From Trebonia sp963774945 (GTDB lineage Bacteria > Actinomycetota > Actinomycetes > Streptosporangiales > Streptosporangiaceae): 64,000 nucleotides of DNA. The stretch lies in assembly GCA_963774945.1 (NCBI GenBank), contig CAVZHA010000027.1:1984001-2048000 (forward strand), given 5' to 3'. Each line of letters opens with the position of its first letter. Position 1 is the first letter of the stretch. Positions 56,236 to 64,000 of this stretch are shown here, in pieces. The notes beneath the pieces were generated by a model, which was not told where the DNA came from, searched no databases, and saw only the letters and a program-made list of their open reading frames with translations. The position numbers were made by a program, and so were the translations under genes.

Positions 56236-59200
56236 TGCCAACGGCCGGCGGCGCGGCTGAGGACCTCTTCCTCGGTGAGCGGGCTTGACGGGTGGTGGCT
56301 GAGGCACATCGGGGTGCGGATCTGGCGGAACGCGCTGCCCTCGGTCGCGAGGTAGAACTGACCGCTGCTGAGGCGGCCGATGTCGGGCAGGTTGCCGCCC
56401 TTGGCCCAGGCGAGCTCGCGGGCCGCGCCGATCTGGACGGGGCTGCTGAGCAGTCCGAACAGCTGTGTGGTGGCGTTGCCGGGAATGGAGTTGTGCAGGC
56501 TCTTGGGCGACTGGGTGGCGAAGAGCAGGCCGAGGCCGTACTTGCGCGCCTGCGAGGCCAGCCGCCTGGTCGACTCGCTGCACGCGGTGGTGCCGACCGA
56601 CGGCACCAGGTCCTGCGCCTCGTCCATGACCAGCAGGCCGCCGAGCGGGCGATCTTCGGCCGGGTTCCGCTTGACCCACGAGAACAGGGCCATCTGGAGC
56701 TGGTTGACGAAGCCCTGCCACTGTTCGAGGCTGGCCATCCCGACGCTGCTGATGACCGAGATGCGCGCCCGCTTGCCGGGCGGCGGGGTGAGCAGCGTGC
56801 CCGGGTCGGCCGGCTCGCCGACGCCGCCGAACAGCGGGTCGGTCGCGCGGACGGCCCGCAGCCGGTCGGCGAGCTCGGCCGCCAGCAGCGGGCCCTTGGC
56901 GATCTCGGTCACGTGCTCGGGCAGGGCAGACAGCAGGTCGATGAAGACGCCGAGGTCGTGGCCGGCGCCGCGGCCGAACCAGCGCATCGCCTCGGTCAGC
57001 ACCGCCTTCTCCTGGGCGGCCCTGGTGCTCGCCCGGTGCACGCCGACGCGGGGCGCGAGCGCCTCGACGGCGGCGTCGACGGCGGCGTTGAACTCGTCGA
57101 CGTCGTCGAGGACGGCGCCGAAGTCGGGCAGCGGCTGGAAGGTGAGCGGGCGGCCGCTCTCCCGGCGCGGGGTCCAGACCACGACGTCGGTGCCGGCCAG
57201 GTAGTCGGCTGGCCCGCTCGGCGTCGCCGTCCAGCCACGGGGTCGGCTGGTCTGGCCACTGCGTCGCCGAGGCGGGCGAGGTCGTTGTTGGGGTCGAGGA
57301 CGATCGACGAGACGCCCTGCAGCGCGCACTCCTCGATCACCCGGCGGAGCAGCACGGTCTTGCCGGATCCGGAGCCCGCGAAGATCGCCAGGTGACGGCG
57401 GAGGGCGGCCAGGTCGAGCGTCGTTTCCGGAGCGCCCGGCCCCGCGTCAGCGGCCGGGAGGCCGATGCGGATGGCCGGGCGGGGACGCGGCGCCGGGGCG
57501 GGCGTCGGCGTTGCTCGGGCGGGCGTTGCTGGGGTCGGCGGCGCTGGCGGTCGGGCTGCGTGGCTGGGGTCGGCGTTGCTCGGGTGGGCTCGGGGCGCGG
57601 GTCGACGGCGGCGTCGCCGAGGGCGCGGCCGAGGAGCTCGGTGCCGTGCGCGGGCCGCCGGGCGAGGAGCCACGCGTTCAGCTCCGGGTGGTGGCCGGCC
57701 AGCAGCTCGCCGAGGGCGGCGAACGTCTTCAGGTCCGCCTCGGAGACCGGCAGCAGCGTGCCCGCCCTTGGCCGCGAACTCGGCCGCCGCCTTCTCGGTG
57801 ACCGGGCCGCTCGGCCACCCGGCCGACCTGAGCACGAACAGCCGGCGGCTCGGCGTCGCCGACGCCGCCTGCGGCGAGGCCGGCCCCCTCGATCGCCTTC
57901 CTGAGCCGGGTCTGCACGGCGCGCGGGCTGTTCGAGGCGATGGCGCGGAACGCCCAGCGGCGCTGCCGTTCGGTCCTGGTGTCGAGGAGCATCCGCAGGC
58001 AGGCGTGCAGCCTCGGGTTCTTGCCCGGCAGCGGCTCCTGAACGAACGCCTGGTCGTCGGCCCCGCCGAGCTCCCTGGCCCAGGCCTCGAGGCCGGCCGC
58101 GAGCAGCGGCGGCATCGCCGCGTCCTCGGTCTCCGGGCTCGAGCGCGGCGCCGACCGTCGCCTGCTGGCCGAGCCGGGCGAACAGCCGGTCGAGGGCGGC
58201 CAGGCCGGGCGACTCGGCTGGCGCCGTCGGCGGTGGCCGACTGCGGGTCGGGCGGCACCTCGTCCAGCTGGTCGAGCTCGACGATGTCCTGCTCCTGCAG
58301 GCACCGGGCGACGTGCGCCTCGATCCGCTTGAGGAGGGCGCGCGCGGTGTACTTGCTGGCGTCGTCGAACGCGGCCGGCCGGATCGGCCAGGTCGGGTAC
58401 GGCGGTTCGAAGCCGACCCGACCGAAGTCGACCGCGAACCGCTTCTCGATCATCAGGCGGCCGACGTCCGCGCTCGGGATGTTCCGCAGCTGGCGGGCCT
58501 CGCGGAACCGGTCGGTGACGGTGTCGACCCCGTACTTGCGGATGTACGTCCCAGCTCTCCGGGAGGCAGGAGACGATCGTGAGGGTGCGGTGGGCGACGT
58601 CGCGCAGCGCCATCAGCCCGGTCGCCACGTCCGCCAGCGGCCGCGACCTGCGGCGGCGTCGGCGGCGCTGCGGCCGACGAGCTCGTCGATCAGCGCGTCG
58701 ACCTGGTCGATCGCGAGCACGATGGGCCCGGCCAGCGCCAGCAGCTGGGAGACCTCGTTGACGAGCAGCCTCGGGATCTTCCTGGTGGAGTTGATGCGCC
58801 AGTGGCGGCGGTCCTGCAGGTCGACCTCGTTGCCGGTCAGGTAGTAGTAGCCGACGTCCTGGTCCTCCTGCAGCGGCGACGCAAGCAGGACGAGCGCCCG
58901 CGCGGTGTCCTGGCAGATCAGGCCCAGCGAGGGGGCGGTCCGGCGGAGCGCCGCGATGAACACCTTGACGCCCTCGGGGGTCGGCGGCACCTCCCCGGTG
59001 ACCTGGGCGCGGAAGCTGCCGTCGAGCCCGACCTGGTCCGCCAGCCGGGTCAGCAGCGCCGCCAGCTGGTTGCGGCTGCCGTCGGGGAGCGGCAGCAGCT
59101 GCTCCACCATCGAGCCGAGCACCTGCTCCCAGAACGCCTTCGTGAACAGGTCGCCGACCAGGAAGAAGAAGCCGCCCTGGCGCTGCACCTGCTCGCGGGT

Positions 59201-59426
59201 CCAGCCGAGCAGGTGGGTCTTGCCGACGCCGCGCTGGCCCTGGATGACGATGCCGAGCGGCCTGGCCCCGTCGGCGCGTGACCTCGCGGATGCCGCTGCC
59301 GATCAGGGCGGCGGTCACCGCGTGCAGGCCGTCGACGTGATAGCGCTGGTCCGTCCAGACGTCGTCGAGCGCGCGGGTCCAGTTGAAGGTGAGCCCGGCT
59401 AGCGCGGTTAGCTCTTCGGTGCTCAT
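56236..59426 (-). CDS. Very large protein with an N-terminal AAA-type and a C-terminal HerA-like ATPase domain
   Basis: About 1,060 residues from ATG 59426 (MSTEELTALAGLTFNW). Domain 1 has Walker A VIQGQRGVGKTHLLGW and a Walker B-like PIVLAIDQVDALID. A middle region includes EKRFAVDFGRVGFEPPYPTW and LRKAIEGAGLAA. After a low-complexity stretch comes a second P-loop, IFAGSGSGKTVLLRRVIEEC, with SSIVLDPNNDLARLGD, Walker B LLVMDEAQDLVPS and GLLFATQSPKSLHNSIPGNA, a pattern of the HerA/VirB4-like translocases. Frame breaks occur near 59278, 58660, 58550, 58222, 58140, 57850, 57770, 57600 and 57210; the 3' end is approximate. A small partner gene lies just upstream. No function is known to me. Confidence 0.72.
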
Positions 59427-59458
59427 TCGCTGCTCATGTCATTCGCTGCTCGATTCAC

Positions 59459-60126
59459 TCACTCGATCGAGATCAGGTGCTTGTGCTCGCCGCCGATGCG
59501 AAGCGCCGCTTCGCGGTCCGCGTCGGACAGTGCCCGCTGGTTGGACTGCGGAATGAGGTTGATCCGCTGCTCGGTGAACAGCGCGGCGAGCGCCGCGTCC
59601 ACGTCGGGGCGCGGCATGTCCGGCAGCCGCAGGCGCAGGTCGCGCAGGCTGACGAACTCGCCGCGGCCGAGCGGCGAGCGAACGGTAGCCGGCCTCGATG
59701 CACGCGGTCAGGTCATCGGCGTGGCGGCGTGCGGCTGGTCGGCGTTGCGCGCGGTGGCGTGTCGCTGCGGTTGGTCGGGGCGGGGCGACGATGTCGGCGA
59801 GGCTGAGCCCGGCCGCGTCCAGGTAGCGCGCGAACACGGCCGAAGACGCGGTAGTGCGCGCGCTCCAGGCTGCTGCCGCGCTCGCCCGGCGCCGCTGCCA
59901 GCTCCTCGGCGCACCAGCGCCAGCCGGCGTCGGACAGCTCGTGCGCGAAGGCCCGGCCGACCTTGGTCGACTCGACCAGCTTGCGGTCGTTCAGGTCGCG
60001 GCGCTCCGCTCCGTCGAGGCGGACGCCGATCAGCTGCTCGAGCTCCGGGTTGGCGACCTGGCGCGCCTCGCCGAGGAGGGCGAAAAGCACCGCCCGCTGC
60101 CTGACCGTCAGGTCATCACGCGACAC
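59459..60126 (-). CDS. Small winged-helix-like partner of the dual ATPase
   Basis: This protein of about 222 residues starts at GTG 60126 (VSRDDLTVRQRAVLFALLGE). The N-terminal 80 residues (ARQVANPELEQLIGVRLDG, then RDLNDRKLVESTKVGRAFAH and ELSDAGWRWCAEELAA) have the look of a winged helix. The middle is Arg-rich linker and the C-terminus (GRGEFVSLRDLRLRLPDMPR, then QRINLIPQSNQRALSDADRE) is a second small domain ending EHKHLISIE. Frame breaks lie near 59840 and 59685. It ends 33 bp before the dual-ATPase start, so the two form an operon. I do not recognise a named family. Confidence 0.65.
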
Positions 60127-60298
60127 GATCGAACAACTCTTTTCATTGCCAAGGAGGCGCCGAGGCGCACCGGGGATACCGGGCAAATCTTATGACCGAG
60201 CGCCCGGCGACCGCCGGAAATCCGCGATTACCGCAAATCGGGACGTCCTGGCCCGGTCAGCCACCGCCGCGGGCCCAGCCGCGGCGTAGGCTTGGCCG

Positions 60299-60921
60299 AT
60301 GGCGTTCAGCGGCTGGCCGACGGCGGCACTGGAGTTCTACGAGGGCCTCGAGACAGACAACTCGAAGGCGTACTGGACCAGCCACAAGGCGGTCTACCAG
60401 GAGCAGGTGCTCCGCCCGATGGAGGAGCTGCTCGAGGACCTGGCCGCCGAGTTCGGGCCGTCGAAGATCTTCCGGCCGTACCGGGATATCCGCTTCAGCA
60501 ACGATAAGACGCCCTACAAGACGCACATCGGGGCGACCGTCGGCGGGACCGGCTACGTGCAGTTCTCGGCCGACGGAATGTCGGCGGGCACCGGGATGTG
60601 GCACCTGGAGCCGGACGAGCTGATCAAGTACCGGGCCGCGGTGGCCGGCCCGGACGGCGCCGAGCTCGCCGCGATCGTGGCCGGCCTCGAGCGGGCGGGC
60701 GTCGAGATCCACGGCCACGGCATCGCTCAAGTCCGCGCCGCGCGGTTACCCGGCCGACCACCCCAGGATCGAGCCTGCTCCGGCACAAGGGCCTGACCAC
60801 GTGGCGGCACTGGAACCCGTCGCCGACGCTGTCCACGCCGGCCGCGGCCGGGAACGTCGTCGAGCTCTTCCGGACGAGCGCGGCCTTCTGCGACTGGCTC
60901 AGTTCGCACATCGATCGCTGA
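60299..60921 (+). CDS. DUF2461 (TIGR02453-type) protein
   Basis: This conserved protein of unknown function starts MAFSGWPTAALEFYEGLETD at ATG 60299. The family blocks KAYWTSHKAVYQEQVLRPME, FRPYRDIRFSNDKTPYKTHI and MWHLEPDELIKYR are all present, ending SAAFCDWLSSHIDR. Two frame breaks near 60725 and 60774 each look like one extra base and, removed, give LKSAPRGYPADHPRIE and LLRHKGLTTWRHWN. Length is about 207 residues, as in the family. Confidence 0.88.
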
Positions 60922-61021
60922 GCAGTGCGCGTTGGGCCGCGGCGCCTAGGTATCTATACCGATTTGCACGGCGGACGCGGTTACCGATGACAGCGTTATC
61001 GGGCGATGACACGATCTGCCC

Positions 61022-61829
61022 ATGGCGACGAGCGGGGCGGCGTTTCGCCCGGAAGAACCGAACGTCGCGCGGATGTACGACTACATGCTCGGCGGCAAGG
61101 ACAACTTCCCGGCCGACCGGGAGGCCGTCCGGCGGACCTTCGAAGTGCTCGGCGAGGACGTGGTGCGCGGCACCGTCCAGCAGAACCGGCGCTTCCTCGG
61201 CCGCGCCGTCCGCTACCTGGCCCGCGACGCGGGGATCAGGCAGTTCCTCGACATCGGGACCGGGCTGCCGACCATGGGGAACGTGCACGAGGCGGCGCGG
61301 GCGGAGGCGCCCGACAGCCGCGTCGTCTACGTCGACAACGACCCGGTGGTGATCTCGCACGCCGGGTACACGCTGCACGGCGTCGAGGGCACCGCGATCG
61401 TCGGCCGCGACGTGCGGGATCCGGGCGGGATTACCGGGGACACCCGGGTCCGTTCGGTGCTCAGCTTCGATCGTCCGATCGCGGTCCTGCTGGTCGCGAT
61501 CCTGCATTTCGTGGCGGACGCAGACGACCCGGCCGGCATCGTCGCCGCCCTGATGGCGTCGGTGCCGCCGGGCAGCTTCCTGGTGATCTCGCATCTGTCG
61601 GCGGACCACTACGCGGAGGCGGACAAGGCGGCCGACGTCTATCAGGACGCGTCGTCGGGGCTGCACCTGCGCACGCGGGCGGCGGTCGGTTCGCTCTTCG
61701 ACGGGCTGCCGCTTGAGGAGCCGGGCGAAGTCGTCTGGACGTCGCAGTGGCAACCGGACGCGGACACCCCGCCGGTCGACTCGCCCGGCGGGGCGTCGCT
61801 GTGGTGCGGGATCGCCCGCAAACCGATAA
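61022..61829 (+). CDS. SAM-dependent methyltransferase (DUF574)
   Basis: This actinobacterial methyltransferase begins MATSGAAFRPEEPNVARMYD with the family pattern YMLGGKDNFPADREA. SAM motif I is QFLDIGTGLPTMGNVHE, and VVYVDNDPVVISHA follows; LHFVADADDPAGIVAALM is the mid-conserved region. The core ends near LWCGIARKP; the open frame runs on into the antisense of the next gene, and a TAA in the adjacent frame at 61827-61829 is the likelier stop after one base error. The substrate is unknown. Confidence 0.85.
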
Positions 61830-62754
61830 CTCGGGCAGCGGAAGGCGCTTCTTCGCCTCCGCGTAGAGGTCGGCCGGGAGCGGGCCCTTCTCCGCGGTGG
61901 CGATGTTGCTGGCGAGGTGATCGGGGTTCGCGGTGCCGACGATCGTGGTGGACAGTCCGGGGTGGCTGAGCGTGAAGCGGAGGATGAACTCCATTGCCGG
62001 TATCCCGGCCTCGGCCAGCAGCGTCCTGGACGCCGGAGGTCTCCCAGTTCCGCTGGCCGACGCCGGGCTGCTGGGTGAGCGGCCCGACCCGCCAGTTCTT
62101 CTCCTCCGAGGCCGCGCCGCGGGCGGCGCCACCGCGGATGAAGGTGCCCGCGCCGGCGTCCGCCGCCTCGGTGATGAGGTCCTCGTGGTCGCGCTGGACG
62201 GCCGAGTACGGGATCTGAAAGACGTCGAAGACGTTCATCGCGATGTGGTCGGGGAGGTTCGGCAGGATGCCCGACATGCCGATGAAGCGGACCTTGCCCT
62301 CGCGCTGCAGCGCCTGCAGCATCTCGACGGTGCCGTTCTCCTCGAGCGTGGCCCGGCTCGGTGACATGTGGACCTGGACCAGGTCCAGGCGGTCGGTGCG
62401 GAGCCGGCGCAGCGACTGCTCGACGTCGGCGCGGACGTTCGCCGCGCTGTAGTCGTGCGGGTACGGCGGCGCCGCGTCGGCTGGGATCTCGATCAGGCAG
62501 CCGCACTTGGAGGCGAGGAAGAACTCGTCCCGGCGGTGGCCGACGTGCGTGCCGATCAACTCCTCGCTGCGGCCGTAGTCGGGTGAGGTGTCGATCAGGT
62601 TGATGCCGCCGTCGAGGACCGCGTTGAGCAGCCGCCCCGCGTCCTCGTCGGCGATCTCCGGGCCGCGCGGCTGGCCTCTAAGCTCCATCGCCCCGTAGCT
62701 GAGGATGGTGACGTCAGCGCCGGTGCGCCCTAGGGTTCGTGTCTTGATCGCCAT
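61830..62754 (-). CDS. Aldo/keto reductase
   Basis: This is an NADPH-dependent TIM-barrel reductase. It starts MAIKTRTLGRTGADVTILSY at 62754. The catalytic Asp is in LIDTSPDYGRSEELIG, the Lys in EFFLASKCGC and the His in RLDLVQVHMSPSR. The C-terminal cofactor region, FILRFTLSHPGLSTTIVGTA then PDHLASNIATAEKGPLP, follows a frame break near 62030. The end is approximate: after LYAEAKKRLPLPE the open frame continues without family support. It is convergent with the methyltransferase. Confidence 0.87.
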
Positions 62755-62793
62755 ACTGGTTACGCTATCGGGCGCGGTTCTCAGGGACCTTCG

Positions 62794-63189
62794 TCAGTGG
62801 CCTTCGAGGGCGCTCGGGTCGGCCGGGACGTCGACCGAGTGCTCGCGCAGCGCGGTCAGCGGGACGATCTCCAGCGCGCGCTCGTGCGTGCAGGCAAGGA
62901 CGACCGGCGACGCGCTGCCGTCCTGGTACGCGCGGAGCCAGTTCACGGCCGTGACGCACCAGCGGTCCCCCGGCACCAGCCCGGGAAAGCGGAACTGCGG
63001 CATCGGGGTGGTCAGGTCGTTGCCGATGCGCCGCTGGTGCTCAAGGAACTCGCTTGTCACCACCGCGCAGATGGTGTGACTCCCCCGGTCCTCGGGGCCG
63101 GTGGTGCAGGTGCCGTCCCGGTAGAACCCCGTCAGCGGGTCACTTCCACAGGGCTCAAGCTCGCCGCCCAGCACGTTCCGGTCGCTCAT
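62794..63189 (-). CDS. DUF2237 protein
   Basis: This small soluble protein (131 residues) starts MSDRNVLGGELEPCG at 63189. The family features GSDPLTGFYRDGTCTTGPED, SHTICAVVTSEFLEHQRRIG and FPGLVPGDRWCVTAVNWLRA are complete. Two conserved cysteines (EPCGSDP and GTCTTG) suggest metal or redox chemistry, but the function is unknown. It lies 39 bp downstream from the start of the aldo/keto reductase on the same strand. Confidence 0.9.
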   Translation of the reverse strand: MSDRNVLGGELEPCGSDPLTGFYRDGTCTTGPEDRGSHTICAVVTSEFLEHQRRIGNDLTTPMPQFRFPGLVPGDRWCVTAVNWLRAYQDGSASPVVLACTHERALEIVPLTALREHSVDVPADPSALEGH

Positions 63190-63323
63190 CCCAGCAGTAT
63201 CGGTAGCGGCGCTATCGGCCCGCAAGCCCCCGGGGATGATCTTGACTTCCGACAAACGCAATTCAGCTAATCGGGATCGGATTTCGCCTGAGCTGACCCG
63301 CGTTTTCTGTCGCGTCCCGCGTC

Positions 63324-63354
63324 TTGACAATAGTTAATGATTTTGTTAATTATT
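63324..63354 (+). promoter_or_regulatory. Consensus promoter with overlapping inverted repeat
   Basis: TTGACA (63324-63329) and TAATTA (63347-63352) are exactly 17 bp apart; GTG at 63359 lies six bases after the -10, so the message should be leaderless. ATAGTTAA and TTAATTAT form an imperfect inverted repeat across the spacer, a likely self-operator for the regulator. Confidence 0.75.
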
Positions 63355-63358
63355 GTGG

Positions 63359-63674
63359 CGTGAGACAGAACGGGGACCTGACGGCCGGGACGGTCATCGA
63401 GGCGCTCGGCGACCCGGTCCGGCGGCAGGTGGTGACGCTGCTCAGCGGCGGACCGCGGCGGGCGGGCGAGATCGCGACGGAGATCGGCATGTCGGCCCCG
63501 GCGATCAGCAGGCACCTGCGCGTTCTCCTCGAGGCCCTCGTGATCGAGGACGAGCGCCTGCAAGCGGACGCGCGGGCGCGGGTGTTCCGGCTCCGGCCAC
63601 AGTCGATCACGGCCGCGCGGGCGTGGCTGGACGAGATCCTGGCGGGCGAAGGAGGCCTCGGGAGCGCCCGCTAG
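63359..63674 (+). CDS. ArsR-family regulator
   Basis: This winged-helix repressor has about 104 residues: VIEALGDPVRRQVVTLLSGG, then GEIATEIGMSAPAISRHLRV (recognition helix) and the wing ADARARVFRLRPQSI, ending with a helix AARAWLDEIL. No metal-binding ELCV-type motif is seen, so it is probably of the SMTB/ArsR non-metal group. I take GTG 63359 (MRQNGDLTAG) as start because of the promoter fit; an in-frame TTG at 63324 would overlap the -35. It may control the oxygenase gene that follows after about 70 bp, or itself. Confidence 0.85.
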
Positions 63675-63743
63675 CTGCGGTTTCGGCCGCATAACGCCCC
63701 GCTAGTATAGACATCTGTTGAATCGGTCATTAATCTTGACTGT

Positions 63744-64000
63744 ATGGTCAGTCAGGATTTTTCGGACTCGGTACACAACGAATCCTCGCGCGCCTTCCCG
63801 CCTGCGCCGGTCGATCCGGCCGCGCTCGCCACCGCGCTGCTTCCGTTCGGCGAGAGCCGGATGCTGCCGCCCGCCGCATACACGTCGGCGGAGGTGTTCG
63901 ACTGGGAGCGACGGCACTTCTTCGGCGGTGGCTGGACGTGCGCGGCCCACGGGTCACGACTGCCCGCGGCCGGCGACCAGCTCGCGGTGGAGACCGGAAA
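63744..64000 (+). CDS. Aromatic ring-hydroxylating (Rieske) oxygenase alpha subunit, N-terminal fragment
   Basis: This is the start of a Rieske-type oxygenase: MVSQDFSDSVHNESSRAFPP then LPPAAYTSAEVFDWERRHFF and GGGWTCAAHGSRLPAAGDQL, the segment just before the Rieske domain. The window ends before the Cys-x-His motifs. The start ATG 63744 lies close behind AT-rich sequence after the ArsR gene. Identification rests on the segment PAAYTS-x-EVF-x-WERR-x-FF typical of alpha subunits. Confidence 0.75.
   Translation, partial: MVSQDFSDSVHNESSRAFPPAPVDPAALATALLPFGESRMLPPAAYTSAEVFDWERRHFFGGGWTCAAHGSRLPAAGDQLAVETG

Noticed and set aside
1..64000. tRNA or rRNA genes
   Set aside because: No cloverleaf-like segment with a T-loop GTTCRA plus paired arms or conserved rRNA stretch was noticed while reading both strands; a covariance-model scan would settle it.

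Overview
The window is chromosomal DNA of a very high-GC actinobacterium. The signs are DUF574, DUF742, DUF3043, DUF3054 and DUF2237 proteins, a conservon-type kinase/roadblock/DUF742 set, an F420-type LLM oxidoreductase, a caa3-type oxidase with CtaG, a PspA/PspAA/HtpX-PspAB operon, frequent GTG starts and several apparently leaderless genes. A Streptosporangiales-like actinomycete is plausible, but sequence alone does not settle the order. I saw no tRNA, rRNA, CRISPR array, transposase or phage module. Roughly half of the real genes are broken by one or more single-base frame changes, most of which look like one extra base; I read these as assembly errors, not pseudogenes, and give spans that run across the breaks.

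Layout. 1-5.6 kb: an ABC-2 exporter operon (ATPase, permease, second ATPase cut by the window edge) facing a NarL-type two-component pair. 5.6-11.2 kb: a repeat-rich gap, then ctaC-ctaD-ctaF, a TusA-like protein and ctaG. 11.2-14.7 kb: an ATPase-less DUF234 protein, a Clp-N protein, a PfkB kinase and an ErpA-type Fe-S carrier. 14.8-22.1 kb: the PspA envelope-stress operon, DUF3043, an anti-sigma-type ATPase, a DedA protein and citrate synthase. 22.3-32.0 kb: LLM oxidoreductase, isochorismatase-like hydrolase, DUF3054, amidase, two unusual aldehyde dehydrogenase-fold proteins, glycosyltransferase, GDSL hydrolase and MFS transporter. 32.3-43.9 kb: DUF885 protein, amino-acid permease, HtrA-like protease, alpha/beta hydrolase, an NhaA-thioredoxin fusion coupled to an amidohydrolase, a membrane protein and an S51 peptidase. 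44.0-50.3 kb: small enzymes, each beside a regulator (HxlR/hydrolase, ArsR/dienelactone hydrolase), plus Mug glycosylase, an SDR and a GST-like reductase. 50.3-56.1 kb: an M1-family protein without GAMEN, a conservon lacking its GTPase, and a DinB protein. 56.2-60.1 kb: a two-gene cassette of a winged-helix-like protein and a very large protein with two ATPase domains, the second HerA-like. 60.3-64 kb: DUF2461, DUF574 methyltransferase, aldo/keto reductase, DUF2237, an ArsR regulator and the start of a Rieske oxygenase.

The most interesting material is the dual-ATPase cassette at 56.2-60.1 kb, the ALDH-fold pair at 25.9-28.2 kb, the M1 protein without GAMEN, and several dispersed or tandem repeat families. 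One of these families appears to have inserted in frame inside the amidohydrolase gene.
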